DNA of 9,585 bases. It comes from Bacillota bacterium (GTDB taxonomy: Bacteria; Bacillota; Clostridia; Christensenellales; CALWSW01). Of this stretch, positions 1-5,220 are shown piece after piece; the stretch's first letter is position 1, and every line of letters starts with the position of its first letter. The stretch is taken from the NCBI GenBank assembly GCA_023402915.1, contig JAEYFO010000202.1, positions 1 through 9,585 on the forward strand. The letters are read 5' to 3'. The notes under the pieces are model-generated. The model was not told the origin of the DNA. It was given only the letters and a program-made list of their open reading frames with translations, and did no database searches. The translations under genes were made by a program, and so were the position numbers.

Positions 1-70
1 GCCCCAAACCCCGCAAGGGTACTTTTTGAAAAAAGTACCCTTGACCCGAAAAACTTTCAAAAAAAGAGTA
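1..70. repeat. Shortened copy of a modular palindromic intergenic repeat
   Basis: A perfect 13-bp hairpin (arms 15-27 and 30-42, arm AAGGGTACTTTTT, 2-nt loop) lies inside a block that matches both outer ends of the longer repeat at 2158-2300: CCCCGCAAGGG against CCCCGTAAGGGG, then ACCCGAAAAACTTT against ACCCCAAAAACTTT. The central hairpin of about 75 bp found in the longer copies is absent, so this looks like an internally deleted or simpler member of the same family. It has the same orientation as the 2158-2340 copy. The window starts inside it, so its left boundary is unknown. Confidence 0.6.
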
Positions 71-164
71 GGAAATAAGGGCGAAAGAATTTCCTCCTGA
101 TGGGGGGAGCACTGGTGCACGGCAGGAAGAAGCACTTTATCGATTACAGTTGCGCTGCTTCTTT
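71..164. other. Non-coding spacer with one inverted repeat
   Basis: I see no gene here. An 8-bp inverted repeat (AAGAAGCA 127-134, TGCTTCTT 156-163, 21-nt loop) is the only structure. It adjoins the repeat copy that begins near 165 and may belong to the same composite element. Confidence 0.4.
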
Positions 165-320
165 CAGCAGAAGGCAGCCGAGAATGTCAGCGATAGTTTC
201 TTTTTACTCTAAAAGTTTTTGAGGGGGTTGGGGAACTTTTACCAAATTTTCCTTCCGAAAATTTGGCATTTCAGCAAGGTGGAATGTCACCCTTCGGGCG
301 ACGACCTCTTCAAAAAATTC
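165..320 (+). repeat. Palindromic intergenic repeat, copy 1 (inverted relative to copy 2)
   Basis: The core 236-307 matches the reverse complement of 2192-2263 with about 4 mismatches in 72 nt by hand alignment. Weaker similarity extends back to about 165 and forward to about 320. The core holds a 10-bp hairpin (CCAAATTTTC 242-251, GAAAATTTGG 257-266) and a second small hairpin at 287-303 around CCCTTCGGG. It lies just after the proX stop codon and may act as its transcription terminator, although neither hairpin has a classical U-tract. No coding sequence is supported in 1-330. Confidence 0.85.
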
Positions 321-330
321 CCCAACGTTC

Positions 331-819
331 TCAGGTATTGAAATACTCCGCCGCCGTTCCGTGCCGCCGCAGCAGGGCGAGAAGCTCGTCGGCAGGCAGG
401 AAGAGCGTGGCGGTGTTGTCGTTGGGATGCACGCCGATGCGCCCGCCGCGAAACGCCGGATCAAGAACCACACAGACGCGCTTTTCCGCGTCGTTGAGCG
501 CGCCGAGGGGCGTGACCGAACCCTTTTTCAGGGCGAGCAGGCGAAACAGATCCTCTTCCGGAGCAAAGCTCAGCGGACGGCTGCCCATGGCCGCGCGCAG
601 GGCCTTGAGATCGGCGCGCCGGTCGGAGCACAGGCTCACCAGATAGTACCGCTGCTTTTTGTCGTCGCGCAGAAACAGGTTTTTTGCAATGTCCGCTTCC
701 CCCGGAAGATGCAGCGCTTCCATCTCTTCCATGGTGAAGATCGCCGGATGCTCCTGCCGGGTGAAGGGCACGCCTTCTTCCTCCAGCAGCGCGCACACGG
801 CTTCTTTGTCAAACGGCAT
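331..819 (-). CDS. proX: Prolyl-tRNA editing deacylase of the YbaK/ProX family
   Basis: This 162-residue protein is close in length to free-standing YbaK/EbsC-domain editing enzymes, which hydrolyse alanine or cysteine mis-attached to tRNA-Pro in the cytoplasm. Visible family motifs are KNLFLRD at 46-52, GSVTPLGALND at 100-110 and GVHPNDNTATL at 129-139. The Lys46-Asn47 pair and His131 correspond to residues known to matter in the ProXp-ala subgroup, so Ala-tRNA-Pro is the likeliest substrate; this is inference from family knowledge. The ATG at 817-819 has a purine-rich GGGGG site about 9 nt upstream. It follows cysK on the same strand with a 96-nt gap that holds no convincing terminator, so co-transcription is plausible. 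Repeat copy 1 lies directly downstream. Confidence 0.9.
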   Translation of the reverse strand: MPFDKEAVCALLEEEGVPFTRQEHPAIFTMEEMEALHLPGEADIAKNLFLRDDKKQRYYLVSLCSDRRADLKALRAAMGSRPLSFAPEEDLFRLLALKKGSVTPLGALNDAEKRVCVVLDPAFRGGRIGVHPNDNTATLFLPADELLALLRRHGTAAEYFNT

Positions 820-915
820 GGGAAGCTGCCCCCGTTTCAGGAAATCGTTGGGAAAGAAACAGCAGAAAAAATAGTGCGTTCACGGGAACTCTCTGGAATT
901 TTCGCGAAAGGAAAG

Positions 916-1845
916 TCAGTCCTCAAACAGCGGCGTGGAGAAATAGCGCTCCGCCGTGTCGGGCAGGACGGTGACGACGGTTTTGCCCCGGCCCAGCTTT
1001 TTCGCCAGCGCAATGGCCGCAGCCACGTTCGTGCCGCTGGAGATGCCGCAGAGAATGCCCTCCTTTTTCGCCAGATCGCGGGCGGTTTGCAGCGCTTCTT
1101 CGTCCTTGACGATGTAAATGCTGTCGTAGATGTTCTGGTTCAGGATGGGCGGGATCACGCCGTCGCCAATGCCCATTTGAAGGTGTGTGCCGATGGAGCC
1201 GCCCGAAAGAATGGCCGCGTGCTCCGGTTCGACCGCCCAGATCTCAAGGCCGGGGTTGTGCGCCTTGAGCACTTCGCCGATGCCCGTGATCGTGCCGCCC
1301 GTGCCGATGCCCGAGCAAAACCCGTCGATGGGTTTTCCCACCTGTTCGAGAATCTCCCGCGCCGTGCTCTGCCGCTGGATGGCGGGGTTGGCCGGGTTTT
1401 CAAACTGCTGCGGCACAAAGACCCGCGGGTCCTCTCGCTGCATGTTCAGCGCCAGTTGAAGGCATTCGTCGATGCACTTGCCGATATTGCCCGCATCGTG
1501 AACGAGGATGACTTCCGCGCCGTATTGCCGCACCAGCTTGCGGCGCTCTTCGCTGACGGAGTCGGGCATGATGATGCGGGTCTGATAGCCGCGCACCGCG
1601 CCCACCAGCGCCAGACCGATGCCCTGATTGCCGCTGGTCGGCTCGACGATGATGGTGTCCGGACGGATCAGGCCGCGTTCCTCCGCGTCGCAGATCATGT
1701 GATAGGCCGTGCGGGTCTTGATGGAACCGCCGACGTTCAGTCCTTCGAATTTGACGAGAATTTCAGCGCCGTCGGGATCCGCCATGTGCCGCAGACGGAT
1801 GATGGGCGTGTTTCCGATGGCCTGAAGAATATTGTCGCAGATCAT
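916..1845 (-). CDS. cysK: Cysteine synthase family (O-acetylserine sulfhydrylase-like) PLP enzyme
   Basis: The protein has 309 residues, the usual CysK length, and would make L-cysteine from O-acetylserine and sulfide in the cytoplasm. It opens with the family start ILQAIGNTPIIRL. The PLP lysine is Lys43 in GGSIKTRTA, the phosphate-binding loop is GTGGT at 181-185, the substrate loop is PTSGNQG at 69-75, QQFENPANP spans 146-154, and SSGTNVAAA spans 269-277. Two positions differ from classical CysK: SIKTR replaces SVKDR after the lysine, and Gln74 replaces the second Thr of TSGNTG. These place it in a divergent subgroup whose substrate I cannot prove. The start is well supported: ATG at 1845 preceded by GGAGGAGC (1853-1860) at 8-9 nt. 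The TSGNTG-to-TSGNQG change and a possible leader attenuator are treated separately. Confidence 0.93.
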   Translation of the reverse strand: MICDNILQAIGNTPIIRLRHMADPDGAEILVKFEGLNVGGSIKTRTAYHMICDAEERGLIRPDTIIVEPTSGNQGIGLALVGAVRGYQTRIIMPDSVSEERRKLVRQYGAEVILVHDAGNIGKCIDECLQLALNMQREDPRVFVPQQFENPANPAIQRQSTAREILEQVGKPIDGFCSGIGTGGTITGIGEVLKAHNPGLEIWAVEPEHAAILSGGSIGTHLQMGIGDGVIPPILNQNIYDSIYIVKDEEALQTARDLAKKEGILCGISSGTNVAAAIALAKKLGRGKTVVTVLPDTAERYFSTPLFED

Positions 1846-1926
1846 GGGTCTTGCTCCTCCGATTTCCCTTGAAAATAAGGAATGCTTTCATCAAAAAATA
1901 AAAAATGCGTCAATCAAATTTCCTGC

Positions 1927-1945
1927 AAAAAGCCGCTCTTGCGGC
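1927..1945 (-). terminator. Terminator-like hairpin in the cysK leader (possible attenuator)
   Basis: Read on the minus strand, GCCGC-AAGA-GCGGC (1945-1932) forms five G/C pairs and is followed at once by TTTTT (1931-1927). It lies 13-14 nt after the predicted cysK start site and about 80 nt before the ATG. The stem is short, so this is only a candidate attenuator. Confidence 0.4.
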
Positions 1946-1964
1946 AGAAATGCTTTTGTATTTT

Positions 1965-1973
1965 ATTATAGCA
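1965..1973 (-). promoter_or_regulatory. Extended -10 promoter for cysK
   Basis: The minus strand reads TGCTATAAT, a perfect extended -10 (TGn plus TATAAT). The -35 position 17 nt upstream (TAGCAA) is weak, as is usual for extended -10 promoters. Transcription would begin near 1958 and give a leader of about 110 nt. Confidence 0.65.
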
Positions 1974-2157
1974 AAGCGCCCGGCAGATTGCTACGGGCGC
2001 AGCGCGAAAAATTCACGGGGAGGGGAGAGAGGAGGGGAGACGTCAGGGGCTCTGTCTCACTTCGCAATGGTCGCCCCGGTTCACTAACGCTTCCGGCGCT
2101 CCCTTGCTCAGTGGGCTTCCTCCTCCCTGTTTCGCCCACTGGGCGCGGTTGGAGTCA
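1974..2157. other. Non-coding GC-rich spacer with repeat modules
   Basis: I see no credible gene. It contains an inverted repeat CAGTGGGC (2109-2116) / GCCCACTG (2134-2141) with a 17-nt loop, and the 10-mer GGAGACGTCA (2036-2045), whose exact reverse complement occurs twice at the end of the MATE gene. A plus-strand open frame across it (1832-2212) reads through the cysK leader and repeats and has no sensible start context. Confidence 0.5.
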
Positions 2158-2340
2158 GCCCCCTGAACCCCGTAAGGGGACTTTTTGTAAAAGGTCGTCG
2201 CCCGAAGGGTGACATTCTACCTTGCTGAAATACCAAATTTTCTGAAAGAAAATTTGGTAAAAGCCCCCTTAACCCCAAAAACTTTTATAAAAAAAGAAAA
2301 TGTCGATAAAGTTTCCGGCTTCCGTCTGCTGTAAGAATTA
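2158..2340 (-). repeat. Palindromic intergenic repeat, copy 2 (inverted relative to copy 1)
   Basis: Its reverse complement matches copy 1 (165-320), best over 2192-2263. The central hairpin is perfect here: 13-bp arms TACCAAATTTTCT (2231-2243) and AGAAAATTTGGTA (2247-2259) around GAA. The outer parts (CCCCGTAAGGGG at 2169-2180 and ACCCCAAAAACTTT at 2272-2285) match the shortened element at 1-70. Similarity to copy 1 continues weakly to about 2328. Confidence 0.85.
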
Positions 2341-2460
2341 GCAAGGCAATCCAAAACGTAAAAAGAGAAAAGAAGTGCTGACGCTGGTATCCTTTTCATC
2401 AGAAGAGAAACCTTCCGGATTTCTTTATTTTTTTAATTTTGAAAGTTTTTTGAAAGGGTT

Positions 2461-2492
2461 CAGGAAAACTTTTTTTCAAAAAAGTTTTCCTG
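2461..2492 (-). terminator. Perfect hairpin overlapping the MATE stop codon, probable terminator
   Basis: Arms 2461-2475 (CAGGAAAACTTTTTT) and 2478-2492 are perfectly complementary over 15 bp with a 2-nt loop. The TGA stop of the MATE gene (2478-2476) begins inside the loop. The T/A runs are within the stem rather than after it, so its terminator role is inferred from position. The same AACTTTTT...AAAAAGTT theme occurs in the other palindromic elements. Confidence 0.55.
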
Positions 2493-3885
2493 ACGTCTCC
2501 TCTGACGTCTCCCCAGCGTTTTTTCCCGGCGTCTCCCCCACGTCTCCCCGCCCCGCTCGCGGGAAGTACGGCGTGGTGCGCAGGCGAAGGAGCATCAAAA
2601 GCCCGCGGACGCACAGCTCGACCGTCATGGCGATCCACACGCCCGTCAGGCCCAGCGGTCCCACCAGCAGCGTCGCCAGCCCCAGCCGCACGCCCCAAAT
2701 GCTCACGAGATTCATCGCGCTGGGCACCAGCGTGTCGCCCGCCCCCCGCAGCGCGCCCGCCGCCACAATGGACACCCCGAAGAGCGGCTCGGCAAACAGC
2801 TCGATGCGCAGCACGCGCGTCGCCAGCGCCTGAACGGCCTTGTCCGGCGTGAGCATCGCAAACACATACGGACAAAACAGCATCATCAAAAGCCCCGTGC
2901 AGCCCATGAACACCGCGCCCATCAGCGTGCAGAGCGTTCCGTAGCGCCGGGCAGCCGGCACGTCGCCCGCGCCGATGCGCTGCCCCACCAGCGTCGTGGC
3001 CGCAGAGCCGATGCCGTAGCCCGGCATGTAGCAAAGACTCTCCGCCGTGACGGCAAAGGAGTTCGCCGCAATGGCCGCCGCCCCCAGGGGCGCAAGGATC
3101 ATCGTCGAAACCACCATGGCGCTGTTCATGGCGATCTCCTGCACCGCCACGGGCGCGCCGATGCGGAAGGCTTTTTTGAGGATCTCTTTGTCAAAACCGC
3201 GCGGTTCGCGCCGCCCCTTTTGCCAAAGCCGCAGCCGGGGCGAACGGACGCAGCAGCAAAGCGCCATCAGCACGCTGACGACCGCGCAGGCCAGCGCCGT
3301 GCCGATCCCCGCGCCCAGCACGCCGTAGCGCGGGATGAACAGGGCGTTGAACAGCACGTCCAGACCGCACATGGCCGCGTTGAGAATGCTGGGGGTGAGC
3401 ATATCCCCGCTGCATTGGAGAAAGGACGCCGTGAGGGAATTGAGCTGCGAAAAGGGCAGCATGAAGGCAAACACCAGAAAATAATCCGACGCATCGGCGC
3501 AAATGGCCGGTTCGCCGCCCAGAATATGGGGGAGCGGCCCGCTCAAACACACGCCCAGCAGGCAAAGCAGCAGGGAAAGCGCCGATGCTGCGCCCAGCCC
3601 GTGCCGCACGATCCGGCGCGCGTCCTGGTCCCGTTCGCCGCCGATGGCGTGAGCCACCTGCACGGAAAACCCGGCGGAAAGGGCATAGGTCACGCCATTG
3701 AGCAGCCAGGTGCTCGACGCGACCAGCCCGATGGCCGCCGAGGCGTTTTTGCCCAGCGCGCCCACCATGGCCGAGTCGATGTATTGCATGGCGATGGTGG
3801 TGATCTGCGTCAAAATGGCGGGCAGACTCAATCGCCAGACAGCCGCCAGCTGCGGCCTGAGCTGCGCAAAGGAAGTGCGGCGCAT
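2476..3885 (-). CDS. MATE family multidrug/cation antiporter
   Basis: The 469-residue membrane protein has about twelve hydrophobic helices, the usual size for NorM/DinF-type MATE exporters, which extrude drugs or metabolites across the cytoplasmic membrane in exchange for Na+ or H+. Typical features are the first helix with PAILTQITTIAMQYIDSAMVG, ASFLQCSGD in the N-half, the matching ALRGAGDT in the C-half, and NALFIPRYGVLGAGIGTAL near residues 185-205. Substrate cannot be told from sequence. The start is firm: ATG at 3885 with AAAGGAGGG (3892-3900) 7 nt upstream. The last 27 residues, after the final helix, are hydrophilic and repetitive (GDVGET, NAGET, SEETSG) and are encoded by TGACGTCTCC repeats and a palindrome, so the C-terminus has probably been extended into repeat DNA. 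A leader with a candidate attenuator lies upstream. Confidence 0.94.
   Translation of the reverse strand: MRRTSFAQLRPQLAAVWRLSLPAILTQITTIAMQYIDSAMVGALGKNASAAIGLVASSTWLLNGVTYALSAGFSVQVAHAIGGERDQDARRIVRHGLGAASALSLLLCLLGVCLSGPLPHILGGEPAICADASDYFLVFAFMLPFSQLNSLTASFLQCSGDMLTPSILNAAMCGLDVLFNALFIPRYGVLGAGIGTALACAVVSVLMALCCCVRSPRLRLWQKGRREPRGFDKEILKKAFRIGAPVAVQEIAMNSAMVVSTMILAPLGAAAIAANSFAVTAESLCYMPGYGIGSAATTLVGQRIGAGDVPAARRYGTLCTLMGAVFMGCTGLLMMLFCPYVFAMLTPDKAVQALATRVLRIELFAEPLFGVSIVAAGALRGAGDTLVPSAMNLVSIWGVRLGLATLLVGPLGLTGVWIAMTVELCVRGLLMLLRLRTTPYFPRAGRGDVGETPGKNAGETSEETSGKLF
2491..2547. repeat. Four CGTCTCC units encoding the MATE C-terminal tail
   Basis: CGTCTCC occurs at 2494-2500, 2506-2512, 2530-2536 and 2541-2547, with the first two as the exact 10-mer TGACGTCTCC. 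On the coding strand these give the repeated GET/EET residues of the MATE tail. The inverted 10-mer is at 2036-2045. Confidence 0.7.
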
Positions 3886-3932
3886 GAAACGCCCTCCTTT
3901 TTTGAAAATTTGGAAAGAGGAATGAGGGGAAT

Positions 3933-3938
3933 ATTATA
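3933..3938 (-). promoter_or_regulatory. Candidate proximal -10 box for the MATE gene
   Basis: The minus strand reads TATAAT within CTATATAATATT, 47 nt before the MATE start codon. No good -35 lies 16-18 nt upstream, so this is a weak second promoter candidate beside the better one at 4089-4117. Confidence 0.35.
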
Positions 3939-4019
3939 TAGGAAGTAAAAAAATCGAAACCGCTGCCGCGCGGACGGAAATGTTTGAAGAACCACCTGCT
4001 GCGTCCGCACCCTTTTCAT

Positions 4020-4045
4020 AAAAAGCGCTGCTCAAAAGAGCGCGC
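4020..4045 (-). terminator. Intrinsic terminator in the MATE leader (attenuator or small RNA end)
   Basis: On the minus strand GCGCGCTC (4045-4038), loop TTTT, and GAGC-A-GCGC (4033-4025) form an 8-bp GC stem with one bulged A, followed by TTTTT (4024-4020). It lies about 40 nt after a predicted start site and 135 nt before the MATE ATG. An alternative hairpin (4065-4071 with 4042-4049, one bulge) would use part of the terminator's 5' arm and could prevent it forming. Confidence 0.6.
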
Positions 4046-4088
4046 CGGGCCGGGCGGCAAAGCTCCCGCGCAAAACCTGCGTTGCTTT

Positions 4089-4117
4089 ACGGTATCACGG
4101 GGGAGAGGGGATGTCAA
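4089..4117 (-). promoter_or_regulatory. Strong sigma-A-type promoter upstream of the MATE gene
   Basis: The minus strand reads TTGACA (4117-4112), a 17-nt spacer ending in TGA, then TACCGT (4094-4089). This is a perfect -35, ideal spacing and a TGn-extended -10 with its T, A and final T matching consensus. Transcription would start near 4082, leading into the terminator at 4045-4020 and, on readthrough, the MATE gene. Confidence 0.65.
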
Positions 4118-4194
4118 GCCGGAGAGAGCGGGGGCATGACCGGCGGGGAACGCAAGGAGACGTTTGCCGGGAACCATCTTGGCAGGGCTGATTT

Positions 4195-4236
4195 TTGAAA
4201 ACACGGCCTTGAAAGCACGGCTTGGAAAGCATGGCC
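4195..4236. repeat. 14-bp tandem repeat, three units
   Basis: The units are TTGAAAACACGGCC (4195-4208), TTGAAAGCACGGCT (4209-4222) and TGGAAAGCATGGCC (4223-4236), followed by a decayed GGAAGCGCCGGGC. The consensus is TTGAAAGCACGGCC. The period is not a multiple of three, in keeping with non-coding DNA. Confidence 0.8.
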
Positions 4237-4314
4237 GGAAGCGCCGGGCGGCGGGGAGAGAAGGGACGCGCCTTTGCGCCGCCTGGAAGGGGAGAACGAA
4301 CGGAATGCGCGCCA

Positions 4315-4359
4315 AAACAAAACATACGGGAACCCGGTTTGTTGCCGGATTCCCGTATG
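4315..4359 (-). terminator. Terminator of the hsp20 gene
   Basis: Arms CATACGGGAA (4323-4332) and TTCCCGTATG (4350-4359) pair over 10 bp, then a C/A mismatch and a 4-bp CCGG/CCGG inner stem. On the minus strand the stem is followed by TTTTGTTTT. It ends transcription about 95 nt after the hsp20 stop codon. Confidence 0.85.
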
Positions 4360-4454
4360 CGGGTTGCCTTCTGTCTATGAAGCGCGGCACGGGGGCAAAG
4401 CCCCTTTCGCGTTTTCGGCGGGAGGCGGGGTTCTTTGGAAACCGCTCGACGAGG

Positions 4455-4901
4455 TTATTCGATCGCAATGCTGGAACTTGCGGGCAGTTCCGGTTTTGCG
4501 TTCTTGGGAACCGTCAGCCTGAGGATGCCGTCTTCGTACTTGGCGGAGACGTCTTCCGCCCTCAGGCCTTCGCCGACATAGAAGCTGCGGCTGCACGTGC
4601 CGCTGTAGCGTTCGCGGCGCAGGTACTTGCCGTTCTTCTCTTCTTCGTCCTTGTCCAGACCCTTCTCGGCGGTAATCGTCAGATAGCCGCCCTTGAGTTC
4701 CACCTGAACTTCGTCTTTCTTGAAGCCGGGCAGATCCACGTCCACTTCATAAGCCGTTTCGGTTTCCCGAACGTCGGTCTTCATGAGGTTCTTGGCGTGT
4801 TTGCCATAGAGCGGATCGCGGCCGTTCCACGACGGGGTCATCATAAAGGGATCGCCAAAGAATTCGTCAAACAGAGTTTCACCAAAGATGCTGGGCAGCA
4901 T
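4455..4901 (-). CDS. hsp20: Small heat-shock protein Hsp20/alpha-crystallin family
   Basis: A 148-residue cytoplasmic holdase chaperone that binds unfolding proteins during heat stress. The alpha-crystallin domain spans about 40-133, with VDLPGFKKDEVQVELKGG near 54-72 and the hallmark A-x4-G-x-L motif at 120-127 (AKYEDGIL). The C-terminal I-x-I anchor for oligomer assembly is Ile145-Ala-Ile147. The N-terminus (MLPSIFGETLFDEFF) resembles Clostridia Hsp18 proteins. The start ATG at 4901 has CAGGAGGAA (4916-4908) at the right distance. Upstream is a long leader (about 170 nt) and a sigma-A promoter overlapped by a CIRCE operator, so HrcA repression released by heat is the likely control. It is a single-gene unit ending at the hairpin near 4323-4359. 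Confidence 0.97.
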   Translation of the reverse strand: MLPSIFGETLFDEFFGDPFMMTPSWNGRDPLYGKHAKNLMKTDVRETETAYEVDVDLPGFKKDEVQVELKGGYLTITAEKGLDKDEEEKNGKYLRRERYSGTCSRSFYVGEGLRAEDVSAKYEDGILRLTVPKNAKPELPASSSIAIE

Positions 4902-5075
4902 AAGTCATTCCTCCTGTCAGATTGCCTTTCGATTCCGTAGATGAAATGCGTTCGAGAGGTGGAATCTTCAAATTTTGCCCGCCGCACCGGATCGCTCCAA
5001 TGCGGTTTGAAACGCTTTTTGAAAGAAGCCCCCGGGGGATCATCCCGCTCCCCGCAAGCCCCTCTCTCAAGGTTT
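4902..5075 (-). promoter_or_regulatory. Long structured 5' leader of hsp20
   Basis: From the predicted start site near 5075 to the ATG there is no gene. As minus-strand RNA, CCGCAUUGGA (5005-4996) pairs with UCCGGUGCGG (4991-4982) over 10 bp with two G-U pairs around a GCGA (GNRA) loop. In the plus strand those two pairs would be C/A mismatches, so the fold favours the transcribed strand. GAUUCC (4966-4961) can pair with GGAAUC (4936-4931) or with the GGAAU of the Shine-Dalgarno region. A self-complementary CCCCCGGGGG lies at 5029-5038. A thermosensing role is only an idea. Confidence 0.5.
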
Positions 5076-5081
5076 GCCTGT

Positions 5082-5109
5082 ATTATAGCACTGTTTTTAG
5101 CACTGTCAA
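5082..5109 (-). promoter_or_regulatory. hsp20 sigma-A promoter
   Basis: The minus strand carries TTGACA (5109-5104), a 16-nt spacer and TATAAT (5087-5082), with TGC before the -10 making it an extended -10. Both hexamers are perfect consensus. The -35 lies within the CIRCE element. Confidence 0.9.
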
Positions 5110-5123
5110 GGGGAGAGTGCTAA
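5097..5123. promoter_or_regulatory. CIRCE operator (HrcA binding site)
   Basis: The sequence is TTAGCACTG (5097-5105), a 9-nt spacer, and GAGTGCTAA (5115-5123). It differs from the CIRCE consensus TTAGCACTC-N9-GAGTGCTAA by one base in the left arm. It covers the -35 of the hsp20 promoter, a position suited to repression. An extra half-site AGCACTG at 5087-5093 overlaps the -10 region. Confidence 0.93.
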
Positions 5124-5220
5124 AATTTTTTGGAAAAATCAAAAATTTTTGGAAACGGAAAGTTTTGTCCTAAAATTCGGAAAAATGCGGGATTTTCTTG
5201 AAAAAACAGAAAGTTCTGTC
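5120..5220. repeat. Diverged tandem duplication of about 50 bp
   Basis: Units 5120-5169 and 5170-5220 both begin CTAAAATT, continue with GGAAAAAT, and end in GAAAGTTTTGTC or GAAAGTTCTGTC. The left unit begins within the CIRCE right arm and the right unit ends in the aldolase stop codon. The middle parts have diverged. The DNA is strongly AT-rich compared with the flanking genes. Confidence 0.65.
5201..5218 (-). terminator. Weak terminator after the aldolase gene
   Basis: On the minus strand CAGAACTTTCTG (5218-5207) forms a short hairpin directly after the stop codon and is followed by TTTTTT (5206-5201). The stem is only 4-5 bp, so efficiency is doubtful. Confidence 0.4.

Larger units (their letters stand above)
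4046..4322. other. Non-coding spacer between the hsp20 terminator and the MATE leader
   Basis: No gene is supported: minus-strand frames here run through the hsp20 terminator and lack ribosome binding sites. It holds the distal MATE promoter (4089-4117) and a 14-bp tandem repeat (4195-4236). The rest is GC-rich sequence without clear features. Confidence 0.5.

Noticed and set aside
361..1872. A 503-codon plus-strand open frame opposite proX and cysK
   Set aside because: It runs antisense to two well-recognised genes, has no ribosome binding site and no recognisable domain; GC-rich third positions on the minus strand keep the opposite frame open.
1832..2212. A 126-codon plus-strand frame across the cysK leader and intergenic repeats
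   Set aside because: It begins inside cysK, reads through the cysK promoter and repeat modules, and yields a low-complexity basic protein typical of translated repeats.
165..2340. Composite transposon carrying cysK-proX
   Set aside because: No transposase or target-site duplication is visible; the flanking elements are small palindromic repeats, so only the weaker claim of inverted flanking repeats is kept.
4016..4468. A 150-codon minus-strand frame between hsp20 and the MATE gene
   Set aside because: It starts inside hsp20, translates the hsp20 terminator and the tandem repeat, and has no start signals.
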